64,000 nt of DNA from Cokeromyces recurvatus (Eukaryota; Mucoromycota; Mucoromycetes; Mucorales; Mucoraceae): NCBI RefSeq assembly GCF_025118155.1, contig NW_026251403.1:62001-126000 (forward strand), in the 5' to 3' direction. Below are positions 36,216 through 46,965 of the stretch, piece after piece. A program made the translations under genes and the position numbers. The notes beneath the pieces are model-generated. The model was not told the origin of the DNA and made no database searches. It worked only from the letters and a program-made list of their open reading frames with translations. The number at the start of each line of letters is the position of its first letter. Position 1 is the first letter of the stretch.

Positions 36216-37890
36216 CTAAAACCAATTCCACCAATGAGAAGGAGGATTGATATCAGCAGTAGGTACACTTTGACCATACCATTCATTATTCGTCTTGACA
36301 AACATATTAGATGAATAAGTCTTCCATAGTTCTTTACCTTCTTTCGAACTTATATATTCAGCAAAATTCAGCCAACTATCAACTGTCAAATCTGTCATGT
36401 TATATGTCTCATCCGTCGCATATAATTTTTCAAACCCAGGCAGGACCTCCTCCTCCTCCTCCTCCTTCTTCTCCTGCTGTTCGTTCCAGTAAGTTAAGTT
36501 TGTATACCATTGGGAATATTTAAGCCAATGACCGGTCTTTGTGTCATATTCATTTATGCGGAAACTAGGGTAAAAGAGAGGGAGCATAGGTGGTGCAACA
36601 TGAATCGCAACCAGGTCCTTACGATTCTTTGTCATTTGAGCTCGTTTGTATTGTTCATGCAAAGTAGAAATAAAACGACCTGCATCCTTTTGGATTTCCA
36701 CAATGGATTTATCATCATCTTCTTCTTCTTGTAAACTATAAACTGTAGATTCCATGAAATCCTTGCCAATGATTTGAAAATGATCTATATTCGAATGTCC
36801 ATACATGTGAGCTGTGATGATATCAGCGTACTTTGTTGAAAGTTGAATATAATCATCAAGACAACTATCCTTGAAGGTCTTGACGGTGGGAGGGACATGT
36901 CCGATCAAGATCACCTTCATATCTTCTTTACGAGCTTTCTTTAACTGAGAACGTAACCAACGCATATGTTGTGCACCAGCTGATTTAGGATCACTACAAG
37001 CATTTACAACATCGTTCGAACCAAAAAAGTAGAGCGTATTTAAGGAAATCACTCGAAGTAAACCTGGTACGACATCTACAGCAAAGTAACCTCCTCTCTT
37101 AAAGGCCTTTACATGTTCAGCTGGGATAAAATCATGCCAAATTTCACTAAACTCCAACAATTGAGGATTCTTTTTCATTCCTCTTAATTCATTATGAGGA
37201 TGGATATCATTATTACCAATGCAAGGTATAATAGGAATGGTTTGGTTATTACTGTGGTCTAATTTAAAAGCTTGTTTTAAAAGCTCAGTTACTTTTACAT
37301 TGTATCCAATAATTTCCTTTTTTGTCCTAGTGATAAAAGCATCACCATCATGTCTAATCATTAACAATAAACGGATCAATAAAATACATTAAAATATTTA
37401 TATATATATATATATGTGTATAGATATGAATATACCTTGCATTATCCCCTGTCCATATAATAAAATCAATTTTATCCTTCCATTCTTTTGCAATTGTATT
37501 TATTGAATGATAAACAAGTCTTGGTGGAGAATCACAATCAGTGACAGGCGCACCCCAATAGCCTGCTAATAAGCCTTCCTTCTTCTTTCTATTTCTATGT
37601 TTCTTTGGTTTTCTATGACAATCTGATTTGATCGTTGCTCCTACAACGTAATTTTTATCCATCTATATCAAAATAAAATAATGCTTAGTCATTGTTTTTT
37701 TTTTGGTTTTGGTTTTTTTGTTTTTGTTTACATGAATGTCTGTAATATGTAAATATCTTCCATGTAATTTTCTATTATCATGATCTATTGAGAATACTTG
37801 TTGCTGTTGTTGTTGATATTCTGGTAGGGCTATGATGGACCCCACCAACGATAAGAACGCAGGCAAATAGAATAAATTAATTGCCTTCAT
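36216..37890 (-). CDS. PPN1: Endopolyphosphatase (Ppn1 family)
   Basis: Three exons: 37890-37732, 37662-37436 and 37353-36216, giving 507 aa. The N-terminus (NLFYLPAFLSLVGSIIALPE) is a signal peptide or type II anchor, as in the vacuolar enzyme. Metallophosphatase motifs in order: YLHITDIHMDKNY, the Cys-rich CHRKPKKHRN, AGYWGAPVTDCDSPP, IIWTGDNARHDGD, IIPCIGNNDIHPHNE, KVILIGHVPP and IITAHMYGHSNIDHF. These supply the expected Asp/His/Asn metal ligands. It cleaves long polyphosphate chains internally in the vacuole. A 35-nt A-run (37911-37945) lies about 20 bp upstream of the start. Confident. Confidence 0.93.
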
Positions 37891-37904
37891 GTTTCTAAAA
37901 AGTC

Positions 37905-37947
<43 letters not shown>

Positions 37948-39039
37948 AAAAAAAAAAGAAAAAAAATAGTTTTCTACAAAAATAAATAATGTTTCGTCGT
38001 AGTATAAGGACAAGCTCCCTTTAACAAATAAAATATCAAATTGTGAGTCCACGTGCTTATTTATTTATATTATCATAATTACAGGCTTCTTCTTCTCTCT
38101 CTATCTCTTTTTTTAAACTAGTCCATTAATAAGATTTCTTTTTTTTTTAAACCAATCTGAAAAAAAAAAGTTGAATACGAGTGCATAAAATTAATTGTAG
38201 TGGAGAATGTTGAAAAATAAAATAATCCATCACCAATGAACTATTTATTTCAAAAAAAAAAAAAATAAATTAAAATGATGATGTACAAGTAATATCATTA
38301 TTAAAGAATCAGTAGTAGGCTTTTCTTATTATTTATTATCCACCCACCCAACTAGCTAAAATAAGTTAACTGACTGAAACCATCGGTACTTTTATGCCTA
38401 AGATGAGTGATGAATTTTGTGGTAAAGGCAAAGTGCTTTTGATGAATCCTAACGTTTCAAATAAACCAATTATATTTATGTAACACGACATAAAGTAATG
38501 TGAACCCTTATAGACAGTTTACGTAATCAATCAAATAGTTCCAAATGCCAGAAAAAATTGAATACTACTACAAAGTTTTTTTTTCGTTCACTAACATAAC
38601 TGTATGATGATAATGAGGATGATTTATGATGCAACAATATAAGATGTGAATAGGCTGTTGTCAGGTTTATGTTTTACAACAAGTTTTAATAGTGTTACTA
38701 TAGCAATTAACATAACAATAGATTGATACAGTCAGGCTTGTGGGTTCTGTCGACTGGGTGGGAAAGACAAACTACAGTAAATCCTCAAAAAATTTAATAG
38801 TTACAATTTTGCAAATGTCAGCGTTATCATCATGGTTTAGAAACACATTGTATAAATGGCGCGTAAAAAAGTTCTTTTTTTTTTTGCAGCTTCCATTTTG
38901 GCTTTGGGTAGCGGCTTTTTTTTTTTTTTTTTTTTTTTAAAAAAAAAATACAACATAAAGAATACTAGATGAATAAATGCTGCCAACTATAGTGTGGGAT
39001 ATAGCCCTCTTTTTTTTTTTCAATATTGTTACTACGGCA
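37891..39039. other. Intergenic region, no gene recognised
   Basis: AT-rich with A-runs near 37911-37945, T-runs near 38873-38885 and 38919-38938, and an isolated CACGTG at about 38050. A TACAGTAAATCCTC stretch near 38773 looks like the end of a pogo-type element, but I found no partner. No gene seen. Confidence 0.5.
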
Positions 39040-39175
39040 AGAGTTCCACTTGCTGATCTGACTCAATTTTTTCCCATATTGATATATTAAAGCCAACTTC
39101 ATCAATAAACACACAGTTCGTGGTATAATCCAGGTCTGTGTCTTTTCATTTCATAAACTATTCGAATCTTTTATC
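39040..39175 (-). pseudogene. Tc1/mariner-type transposase remnant
   Basis: The minus strand reads KDTDLDYTTNCVFIDEVG, then FNISIWEKIE, then stops. CVFIDEVGFN is the segment around the second catalytic Asp of Tc1/mariner (IS630) DDE transposases. Upstream codons in the same frame contain further stops. It is flanked on the 5' side by T- and A-runs (39218-39268 and 39351-39391). Only a scrap; the remaining catalytic residues are not seen. Confidence 0.55.
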
Positions 39176-39215
39176 CATGGTCTTTAAGGAATTCCTTATT
39201 TCAGCTTCGAAAGGT

Positions 39216-39268
<53 letters not shown>

Positions 39269-39345
39269 CTAAATCTTTTTACCCCATTATTCCACTGCTA
39301 CCACAAAAAAATTTATTTTTGTAGCAATTAAAATTCCGTGTGCAT

Positions 39346-39394
<49 letters not shown>

Positions 39395-39609
39395 CAAATG
39401 GAGACAATTTTGAGGCAATTTTGCCTACATTGGATATATACTTCTCCTCATTCTATATCAGCCACACTAGCACAAGATATATAATTTCCTTTTCTCTTAT
39501 TTCTACTTCTTTATAAATACATATATACAAATATATATCTATATATATTTCCATATTAATTCTACTTCTCTTTTTCTATTTATTTATTTTTTTTAAAAAA
39601 AAAACGGAA

Positions 39610-40253
39610 ATGGCATATTCAACTAGTATTGCTATTGAACAAACTTCCAAAATGACTATTTCAGAAAGACGAGCCACTTATTCTCTACAAGAGCGAATAA
39701 AAATATATAACCCGAATAGGATGGCCCGAAAATTAAAAAATCAGACACCTACCAAATTAGTGTTACATGACATTCATATTTTAAATAAGATCAGTATCGA
39801 TAGTGATACAGCTATGACTACAATTAAACAACGAAGAGAGACTCATAACCGAGTAGAAGGAAGAAGAAGAAATAAATAAATAAATAAATAAAAAGTAGTT
39901 CATTCAAATTTGACTACTATAATTTATTTTTAATTATATTTCACCATCTTAGTTTTCTTATATGCATTTACTCATCTATTATTTTTTTGTAATGATAATA
40001 GAATGTATTAGTGAATCGACTATCTGGCTTGGTACCAAGAACAGCGGTAGAAAAGAGTAAAGGAGAAAAATGTCATTGAGCTAAAGTGTTACTCTATTCA
40101 ATTGAATATATTGAAAGTTTACAACAAGAGAATAACGAATTACGTAAGCGATTAGGTTTACCACCTCGTAATAATAGTAGTAGTGTATTTTCAACTGAAT
40201 CATCTGAAGACTATTCCGACACCCCTGCTTCTTCTTTCATAAAAGGCTCGTGA
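39610..40253 (+). pseudogene. bHLH transcription factor gene, apparently decayed
   Basis: Part 1 (39610-39879) encodes MAYSTSIAIEQTSKM and ends with a basic region KQRRETHNRVEGRRRNK. A TAA follows immediately, inside an (AAAT)n repeat. Part 2, after an acceptor AATAATAG at about 40001, encodes NVLVNRLSGLVPRTAVEK (rest of helix 1 and loop). Then SKGEKCH is followed by TGA, then AKVLLYSIEYIESLQQEN (helix 2) and ELRKRLGLPP, ending at 40253. Together this is a bHLH domain broken by two stops, one in the repeat and one where family members usually have Arg (CGA to TGA would explain it). The only donor before the first stop (CGA|GTAGAAGG) would remove the basic region. The alternative is a gene model I cannot resolve. 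Confidence 0.6.
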
Positions 40254-40454
40254 TAAAATAGACTACTGCTTTAAATAACTAAACTATTACTTTTATATAT
40301 TTAATATTCTCACAAATAAAAAGAAGAGAGAAGAAGAGAATTAAGTTTTATTTAATTAATAATGGATTCTAAAATTATTGAATAAAGAAAAGAAAAGGGT
40401 ATCTTTTTTTTTTTTTTTGGTTTGTTTGTTTCATTTTGATTTATGTATATGCAT

Positions 40455-41524
40455 TTAATCATCTGGTACAGCTTCTAATTCACGTCGTTTAAGAAATACA
40501 CCACGATTAGGATCTGTATCAAAATATCTTTTGCCTTCTATGCTACCATCACAATTTCCAACTATATGTAACAAATATATATATATAAATATATATGATG
40601 AGTAAAAGAAGCAAGTTTATACATCCTATATATAGATTTTAAACATTTTACCACCATGATCAAGTTCAACTCCAATATATTCTCCTTTGCCAAATTCTAC
40701 ACCACCAATATATCGTACATAACCAAAGGTAGGTAATGGTCTCATCTTTAATCTCACTCTTGAATCTAAAGTAATAGGTAAAGGTGTATCCATATTCTCT
40801 TCCTCTTTTCGATCACCAAATAAATAACGCCATCCTGCTCTCCTCGGCTTTTTTGGATTTATAGGATGCCGAAGCGCATTTGCTGTTAAACCTTCTTCAG
40901 GTAATGAACGTACTGGTCTTGCCTTTGGATAAGCTAATCTAGAAGATGGAGATCTAGATCGAGAGGGTGTAACAGGTAATTCAAATTTAATACGAGTTGG
41001 ACGAGGCGGTGGTGGTGGTGTCATCTGCTCTTCCCTCTCTTGACGTTCTTTTTCCTTTTCCTGGGCATCTAATCTAGTCTGTGTTTCTAGTGAAAGTAAA
41101 AGTTCAAGATTACTGCTCTCGAGCGTATTTAATTTTTGATGAATATCATAATGGCGAGATGAATTATTATTATTACTGCTACTCCTATCGGGCGCAGTAT
41201 AACATTTTGATAAACTAGGTAAATTTCTTTGTTGAAGTGATAGTTTATAGTCATCACTCTCTATACTACTTGATTCATCATCTTCTACCAACATAAATTC
41301 TGGAGCATCATTTGTTGGTGCCGTAGTAGTAGTAGCAGTTGTTGTTGTTGTTGGTGGTGATGAAATACTTTTATGTGTACTTACATTATCAATAAGGATA
41401 GAGGGTAATTGTTGTTGTTGTTGTCGATCTTCGTCTGAAAAAGAAGAATAGTCATCAGAAGAGCTACCATCACTCTCTCTATTTAATCGTAATTTTTTGA
41501 TAGCTTTTTAGCTTTTCTAAACAT
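40455..41524 (-). CDS. CAP-Gly domain protein (microtubule plus-end type)
   Basis: Two exons, 41524-40652 and 40561-40455. The C-terminal CAP-Gly domain is split by the intron: GYVRYIGGVEFGKGEYIGVE, LDHG, then VGNCDGSIEGKRYFDTDPNR, GVFLKRRELE. It is close to the consensus that binds EEY/F tails of tubulin and EB1. The rest is Ser/Arg/Pro-rich with a Gln and a Thr tract. The upstream ATG (MFRKAKKLSK) is one base out of frame with the main body. The run at 41493-41498 has six T (A on the sense strand) where seven would restore KKLRLNRESDG. Otherwise the start is MLVEDDES at 41294. About 326 aa with the restored run. Confidence 0.75.
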
Positions 41525-42628
41525 TAAAATAAATAAATGAATAAATAAATAAATAAATAAAAAGGAAGTTCGAAATTTTTCTTTTTTTTTTTTTTTTTTA
41601 ATATTTGTTTGTATGTTTTAAAGTGCTTGAATTGTCTGAGTTTTTTTTGTGAAACTAAGCCTGTTATATAAGGAAAGCGATTTTGATAATAGTGAAATAG
41701 TCTGTCTTGTTTTTTTTCACTCATTTTCTTTTTTTTTTATGAATACATGTGCTTATAGAGGAAATAGAATTACAGAGTAAGAGTCTATAAAAGAAAGGAA
41801 ATGAAAGGAAACAACATCATGTTCTATTATGATATGCACTCAATTATCTTTATTTAATAAGTCATATAGAACTTGATTCATATAATTTGTTTGCCTTTTT
41901 TTTTTTTTATAAAGTTACTCGGCACTATTATTAAAAAAAAATAACTTGCATAACAAACTCTATCCATGGTATCGAATTTTCGAGAATTACTATTAGTAGT
42001 AATAATTTTTGAAGTAAATCAGTTTCAAATAAATTAAATAAAAACATTGGGCTGTTTCGACTTCTATATTAAGCAACTTTGTTGGAAAATTCTTCTTTTT
42101 CTTCTTCTTCATCATCGGGTAGTGGAAACAAATAAATAAATACAAATATTTAAACCCCATTATTTTAATAACAAATGGAAGATAATATTCCTTTTTATTT
42201 TTTGATAGGATCAAGCTAAGAGGGTGTAGTGTAGACTGTATGAGAATGGGTGTATAGATGGAATGGGGGAGGGATTTAGGATGCTAATAAGTTCGAATTC
42301 TTGGAGTATCTGACACTGGGTCTACAAGGCATACTGAATTTGCTTTATTCTACTATAATGTCTGTCTCCTTATAGTGTGTTGTATGCTGACCCTCAATAA
42401 TTTACATAAGATGGATTATTTAGCTCACAACCTAATAGACTGGTTATCCAAATCTCCTCTTCCTAATAACAGTTCGTTTCTTTTTATATATATACATATA
42501 AATATATAATCGTTTAGTTTTACTTTTAAATGTTTGTATCTTTTGTCCCTAAAGGGGTTTTAATTCTATAACCGAAGTACCCATTTGTATTTTTATTACA
42601 TAATTATTTGAATCTCAGCAGAGAAAGA
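41525..42628. other. Intergenic region, no gene recognised
   Basis: Spacer with an (AAAT)n repeat directly upstream of the CAP-Gly gene (41525-41562) and several T-runs. No conserved frame or inverted repeat seen. Confidence 0.55.
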
Positions 42629-42987
42629 ATAAAGCATGGCTTACGATTAAATATCAATTAAAATTTATAAAGTGACCTATGAGCATATAATATCTTTGTT
42701 ATATTGGATTACCCAGGTCAGTTCAAATTATGTGAAAAAAAAAGTATCTAAAAACCCTCTTGCGAGACAAGAGGTAAAAAGGTAAAGGAAAGGAAGAAGA
42801 AGATAAGGTGAGAAAGAAAGGGGGGGGAAATATTGCTAACAATTTTAAAGGGACAACCAGTTGAGTAATTTCCTGCCTGGGTCAAGAAGTGGAGGAGGTA
42901 GTTTATCGTGCATCAGGTAATCTATTTCCTGAAGAATGGTGCACATAACTGGCCAGCGATAGAACCAGACAGAAACATAAAGCATGG
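42629..42987 (-). mobile_element. 5'-truncated LINE insertion with 11-bp target-site duplication
   Basis: Inserted DNA 42640-42976 is flanked by ATAAAGCATGG at 42629-42639 and 42977-42987. It is closely similar to 33224-33550, sharing the 3' part (TTACGATTAAA through the GTCAGTTCAAATTATGTG segment) and the end of the ORF. It is truncated earlier, so only the last codons of the C-terminal domain remain. The insertion point is within three bases of the end of element B. Confidence 0.85.
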
Positions 42988-43012
42988 ATGAATTAAAATT
43001 AATTTTTAGACA
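42985..43012 (+). repeat. Terminal inverted repeat of element B (left)
   Basis: Begins TGGATGAATTAAAATTAA and is a perfect 28-base inverted match to 45646-45673. Confidence 0.9.
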
Positions 43013-43134
43013 AAAAAAAATTGGTTTTGGACGAAAAAAACAGTGCTTTTCAGATGCTTACCTGTAAAAATCTAAAACCCTAAAAGGGAAGCCGTGTTTA
43101 CTACGGCGATTGATGAAAATAAAAAAAAAAAAGA
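42985..43134 (-). ncRNA. Candidate Fanzor omega-RNA region, copy B
   Basis: This is the 150 nt between the Fanzor stop and the transposon end. In the sense (minus) direction it holds ATCGCCGT (43110-43103), a hairpin GCCGT-AGTAAAC-ACGGC, a second hairpin CCCT-TTT-AGGG, and TTTAGATTTTTACAGGTAAGC. The same order of elements occurs after copy A. The terminal position next to the element edge is where Fanzor and TnpB omega-RNAs end and take their guide from flanking DNA. CAGGTAAGC also looks like a splice donor, so a spliced 3' UTR is an alternative. Confidence 0.4.
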
Positions 43135-45470
43135 TCAAGCTGATCTAGTGGGGAGGATCATGGAAGGACGACCGTAGCCATTCCAGATGTATGACGATAT
43201 GAGCGACATATTCTTAGCAGCATTATGATCCCTTTGCCACAGTGTGCGACAGTTTTTGCAAGCAAGAACACTGGAACCTTTCATATTTTCTACTTTTTTG
43301 AGCGAATCATCGTAGCATTTGTAGCATATTTTTGATGTCGTGAACTCATCAATAGTTATCACCAAAAGATCACCTTCTTTCTCCCTCCTCTTAATCGCCC
43401 TCCAAAGAACACCAGTAGCTCTGCATTTGTCTCCTTTAAGATTTACACCATCTTTTCCAAACATTCCTGCTCCAAAAACTATTAGCGGGACCTTGGCGAC
43501 ATCTTGACTAAACTTTGCGGGCCTCCGTTTTACTCTATATTATGAAATACGTCAATTAACGTGAAAAAAAAATAAAGTCTGTTGGCTTACTTGGCCACAG
43601 TCATTCCGGGAACACATGAGCTATTTTTTTCCTTTCTTCTTCTCTCTTTTTTTTTCCTTTGTTTTCAGTCATACTTCTTGCCACCGTTTATTATCATATT
43701 GACCATGATCTGCGCCGCTTTTTGCTTTTGTTGATATAAGTAAAACCGATCTTCTGCTCTTTGAAAGTCATAGAAATTGAACAAGACTTGTCTGTGGCGT
43801 AGCATATACTCTACATACATGTTGTATAATTCAGATTGATTTGTCTTGGCCGTAGGCATTTCTGATTCAATAGACGTGATACCTCCCTCATTTTTCAGCC
43901 TTTACATCTTTTTCTGATAGTTTGTGGATCCAGTCATAGTATAACATTCTTTCGTACTACATCTTCTTATTTGTGGGGCGTCCCCTAACCCAACAGCCGC
44001 AGTAAATACAGACTTCCTACCAGGGTCGACAAAGACAGGCCTAGGAGTACTCTCAACTTCACTATAAGTAAAATCTTGGAGCGTCAAGTTATGTGATCCA
44101 ACGATACTATCTTTGCGTCGTCTGTTGAACATAAAGTCGATTGCAAACTTGTCTGATCTTACATAATTATTGAACAAGATTGTATTCTCTCCGTTTGGCA
44201 TTAGTTATGATATACTATAGTTTGTCAACAATTTACTATTAGCATGTTTTTTTTATAAAGATATTTTTTTTTTAACAAAACTTACTCTCTGAAGCGCAAT
44301 TTACTAAAATCAAAAACACGATAGAAAAATTCTAGTTTCTGTTCATAATTTTGTGGTAGCCTCTCCTTGACAAAACAAGATAAAGAATTTACGGTAATGT
44401 TAACAAATCTACACTGAAACGATGGTTTTTTTGGTGAGAGATCGAGCAATCTGGGTAATGGGAGCCGCCACGCATGAAATGGAAACTCTTTTCGATCTTG
44501 ATGTTCCTTTTCAAAAACAGAAATGATATGTGAAAAAACACCGAATATAGTTTCCTGGCGATTTTGAAAGGCTTTTCAAAGATACTGGTTCATTAATGGA
44601 GCCTGTGCAAGGGATCGTATTGTTCTCTGATTTTCAGCTTCAAATCATCCGACAAAGTAAGACTAACCGGCCATTCTGGTTCACCTTTACAGGCATATTA
44701 ATAGCCATATTTTTTTGACAATAAGTCTGGCATCATCAGGTTTCATGGACTATGAATAAATAGTGTGAAATTTAATGGAATAAAGTTTATAGTACTAATG
44801 ACTTACTGGGCACATATTTTGAATCAAGAAATACAAGTAGTACAACACTCTCTTTTCAAACATTTCTACAACCGCATTCATGTATGCAACAGACACTTCA
44901 ACACATGCTTCTGTTAGACATTGAGTGTTGCCGCTAGCCAGCTTTACTTTATATTTAATAGTATTGTATTTTTTTTTTTTTTTTTTTTTTTTTGAAATAC
45001 ACTTCTGTACCGATCATTTACACAGGTATCAACTGGAAGTTTCCTGATGAACGTTTGAAACCCTGTTCCCAAGTTTTCGGTAAGAGCCTCTAGTTTACCA
45101 AGTATAAGTTGAGGGCAATCAGGAGAATGTTTTGATTTATGACTGCTGCTACCACAAGATCTACATTTTTTTTTTTGTTTGAGTCCACTTCTTTCTGCTG
45201 CCGCTTTGCTTGTCTCTTGATATTCTTGGTCTCTGAACTTTGTCGTTTCCGGCTTATACCGACTATCAAAAAAAAAAAAAAAAGGGTTAGAATGCATAAA
45301 ACTTATCAGTTTGTCTTTACTCACCGTCATCTGCTTTGTCTTTTTTATAAAGTCTACATTTATAATGGTTTTTATTATCATGTCCGGTTGGTTTACAATC
45401 CTTGCATGTTGGCTGTGATTTCTCTCCGAAGTAGATATAGTGCTTATGAGAAACAAAGCAGCTTTAAACT
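43135..45470 (-). pseudogene. Fanzor (TnpB-like RNA-guided nuclease family) gene, copy B, with stops
   Basis: N-terminus: two CCHC-like zinc knuckles, CKDCKPTGHDNKNHYKC (about 45411-45361) and CRSCGSSSHKSKHSPDC (about 45166-45116). Next come YMNAVVEMFEKRVLYYLYF (ends at donor GTAAGT, about 44807), HAWRLPLPRLLDLSPKKP, and KERLPQNYEQKLEFFYR. RuvC-I is VFVDPGRKSVFTAA (Asp codon 44025-44027). Then follow FQRAEDRFYLYQ, VPLIVFGAGMFGKDGVNLKG, DEFTTSKICYKC (Glu codon 43345-43347), and CKNCRTLWQRDHNAAKN (RuvC-III Asp 43228-43230), ending GYGRPSMIL. Stops at 43902-43904 (TAA), 43665-43667 (TGA) and about 44577 (TGA), and a frame change in the run 45166-45176, suggest a dead copy. Exon borders between about 44600 and 44800 are unresolved. 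The knuckles support the Fanzor1-like type. Confidence 0.85.
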
Positions 45471-45645
45471 ATCTCATACTCTATACCTAACGCTCTGCTT
45501 TCTTTTACTGCTTCAATCTTGTTAAGAATTATAGATTTATACATTTTCGTGGGGTATTAAATATATATATATATATATATACGCGAAAACTAACTGTTGT
45601 GTGTCTGAATTGATCTATCCATTCTTCCAAAAAAGGTAAGCCAAA

Positions 45646-45673
45646 TGTCTAAAAATTAATTTTAATTCATCCA
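45646..45673 (-). repeat. Terminal inverted repeat of element B (right)
   Basis: Perfect inverted copy of 42985-43012, ending TTCATCCA and followed by an A-run. Confidence 0.9.
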
Positions 45674-45729
45674 AAAAAAAAAAAAAAAAAAAAAAAAACT
45701 AACATAGTTCGAATTTGAAGTGCGAATAG

Positions 45730-45769
<40 letters not shown>

Positions 45770-45799
45770 CAACTTATTTTAATAACAATTAATTGAAGA

Positions 45800-46965
45800 A
45801 TGCGAGGAACATTTGCAACCATTCATAAAAAATGGATAAATGGGGATCAAGTAGTTTACAAGACATATAGTAAATTGCATGGGAAGCTCGTTCTTCAACA
45901 TTTGAAAAGGGAATTAATGGCATTGAAACAATTTGATATTCAGAGTGAAAAAGATTCAAGACAACATCATGTAATTATTATGCAATCCTTTCCTCCACTC
46001 CCCCCTCTCTTTTTGAGAAAAAGAGAGAGAGAGAGAAAGAGATCATCTTGAGAACAATGCTCATATGATTTCTTAGATTATTTATTTTATGGGACACCTT
46101 GACACAGCAGAAGCTCACCACTTGATATTCCCATTATACAAGCAAGACCTACAGTCTCTCTTGAACAATCAAAAAAAGAATTCAAAAGAATTAGCCAATG
46201 CATTTTTGTATCAAATATCAGAGGGACTCGAATATATGCATCAACATGACATTATTCATTGTGACCTTAGTCCAAGTAATATCTTGATTGATGATTCATT
46301 AGGATATATTCACATGTTTATTAGTGATTTTGGTTGTGCACATCATTCCTTCATGTCAAAAGAAGACGACAAAAAGAGAGATCTTGGAATAAATGATGAT
46401 GATGATGTTGTTGTTGTCGTTGGTAAAAGGTGATATAGGATTCACGAAATGAGTAATAGAGTCACTTAACATAAAAAAAAATGATTAGATATTATAAAGC
46501 ACCAGAGCATTTATTTGGATCAAAAAAATATGCTCCCTCCACAGATATTTGGTCTTTAGGAGTCATATTTTTAGAGATACTTATCGGATACCCTATCTTT
46601 GCTGGTGAAACAGATATTGAGCAAATTGGTAAAATTGTCTTTAGACTAGGAATTCCATCAAACAAAGTACAAAATAATGTAAAATAAAATAAGATAAAAT
46701 AAAATAAGATAAAATAAAAAGATATATTCATGCTTAATCCTTGTAGGAAATGTCAAGCTATCCAGATATAAATAAGCTGAATTTCTTTTTTACAACAGAT
46801 GAAGAAGAAATTGGTACAAAAGAAGAATATAGAAAGTCATTACAGCAGGTTATGGATGAAGAACGATTGTCTAAAGAGATTCAAGATATTATTAAGAATA
46901 CATTAACTTGGTCTATCAAAGATAGATGGACTATTTTATCATGTAAAAAGAATAATATAAACTGA
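45800..46965 (+). CDS. CDK20/CCRK-like protein kinase with unusual catalytic loop
   Basis: Four exons: 45800-45970, 46077-46429, 46489-46678 and 46747-46965, giving 310 aa. The N-lobe is short, starting inside the glycine loop (MRGTFATIHKKW) with the Lys in VVYKTY; an upstream exon may be missing. The catalytic loop is HCDLSPSNILIDD: the catalytic Asp is kept, but the HRD Arg is Cys and the conserved Lys is Ser. ISDFGCAHH keeps DFG. RYYKAPEHLFGSKKYAP, STDIWSLGVIFLEILIGYPI and MSSYPDINKLNF resemble CDK20 (ELxxLPDYNKIxF). A poly-Asp/Val insert precedes the activation segment. The C-terminus may extend through a further exon (donor-like TCAT|GTAAAA at about 46939). Confidence 0.75.

Larger units (their letters stand above)
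42985..45673 (-). mobile_element. Fanzor-bearing TIR transposon B (2689 bp)
   Basis: Bounded by perfect 28-bp inverted repeats (42985-43012 and 45646-45673) unrelated to those of element A. The Fanzor gene fills nearly the whole interior on the minus strand; no other gene is visible. No clear target duplication: the left flank is AAAGCA and the right flank is an A-run. The superfamily is therefore unassigned. The LINE at 42640-42976 landed at its edge. Confidence 0.75.

Noticed and set aside
38760..38800. TACAGTAAATCCTC as a transposon end
   Set aside because: No inverted partner found within several kb.
43902..43945. A short intron that would remove the TAA in Fanzor copy B
   Set aside because: The only GT-AG pair (44 nt) joins the exons in the wrong frame for MPTAKTNQ; a genuine stop is simpler.
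45139..45525. Plus-strand 128-codon open frame
   Set aside because: It is the antisense of the Fanzor copy B zinc-knuckle exons and shows no domain of its own.
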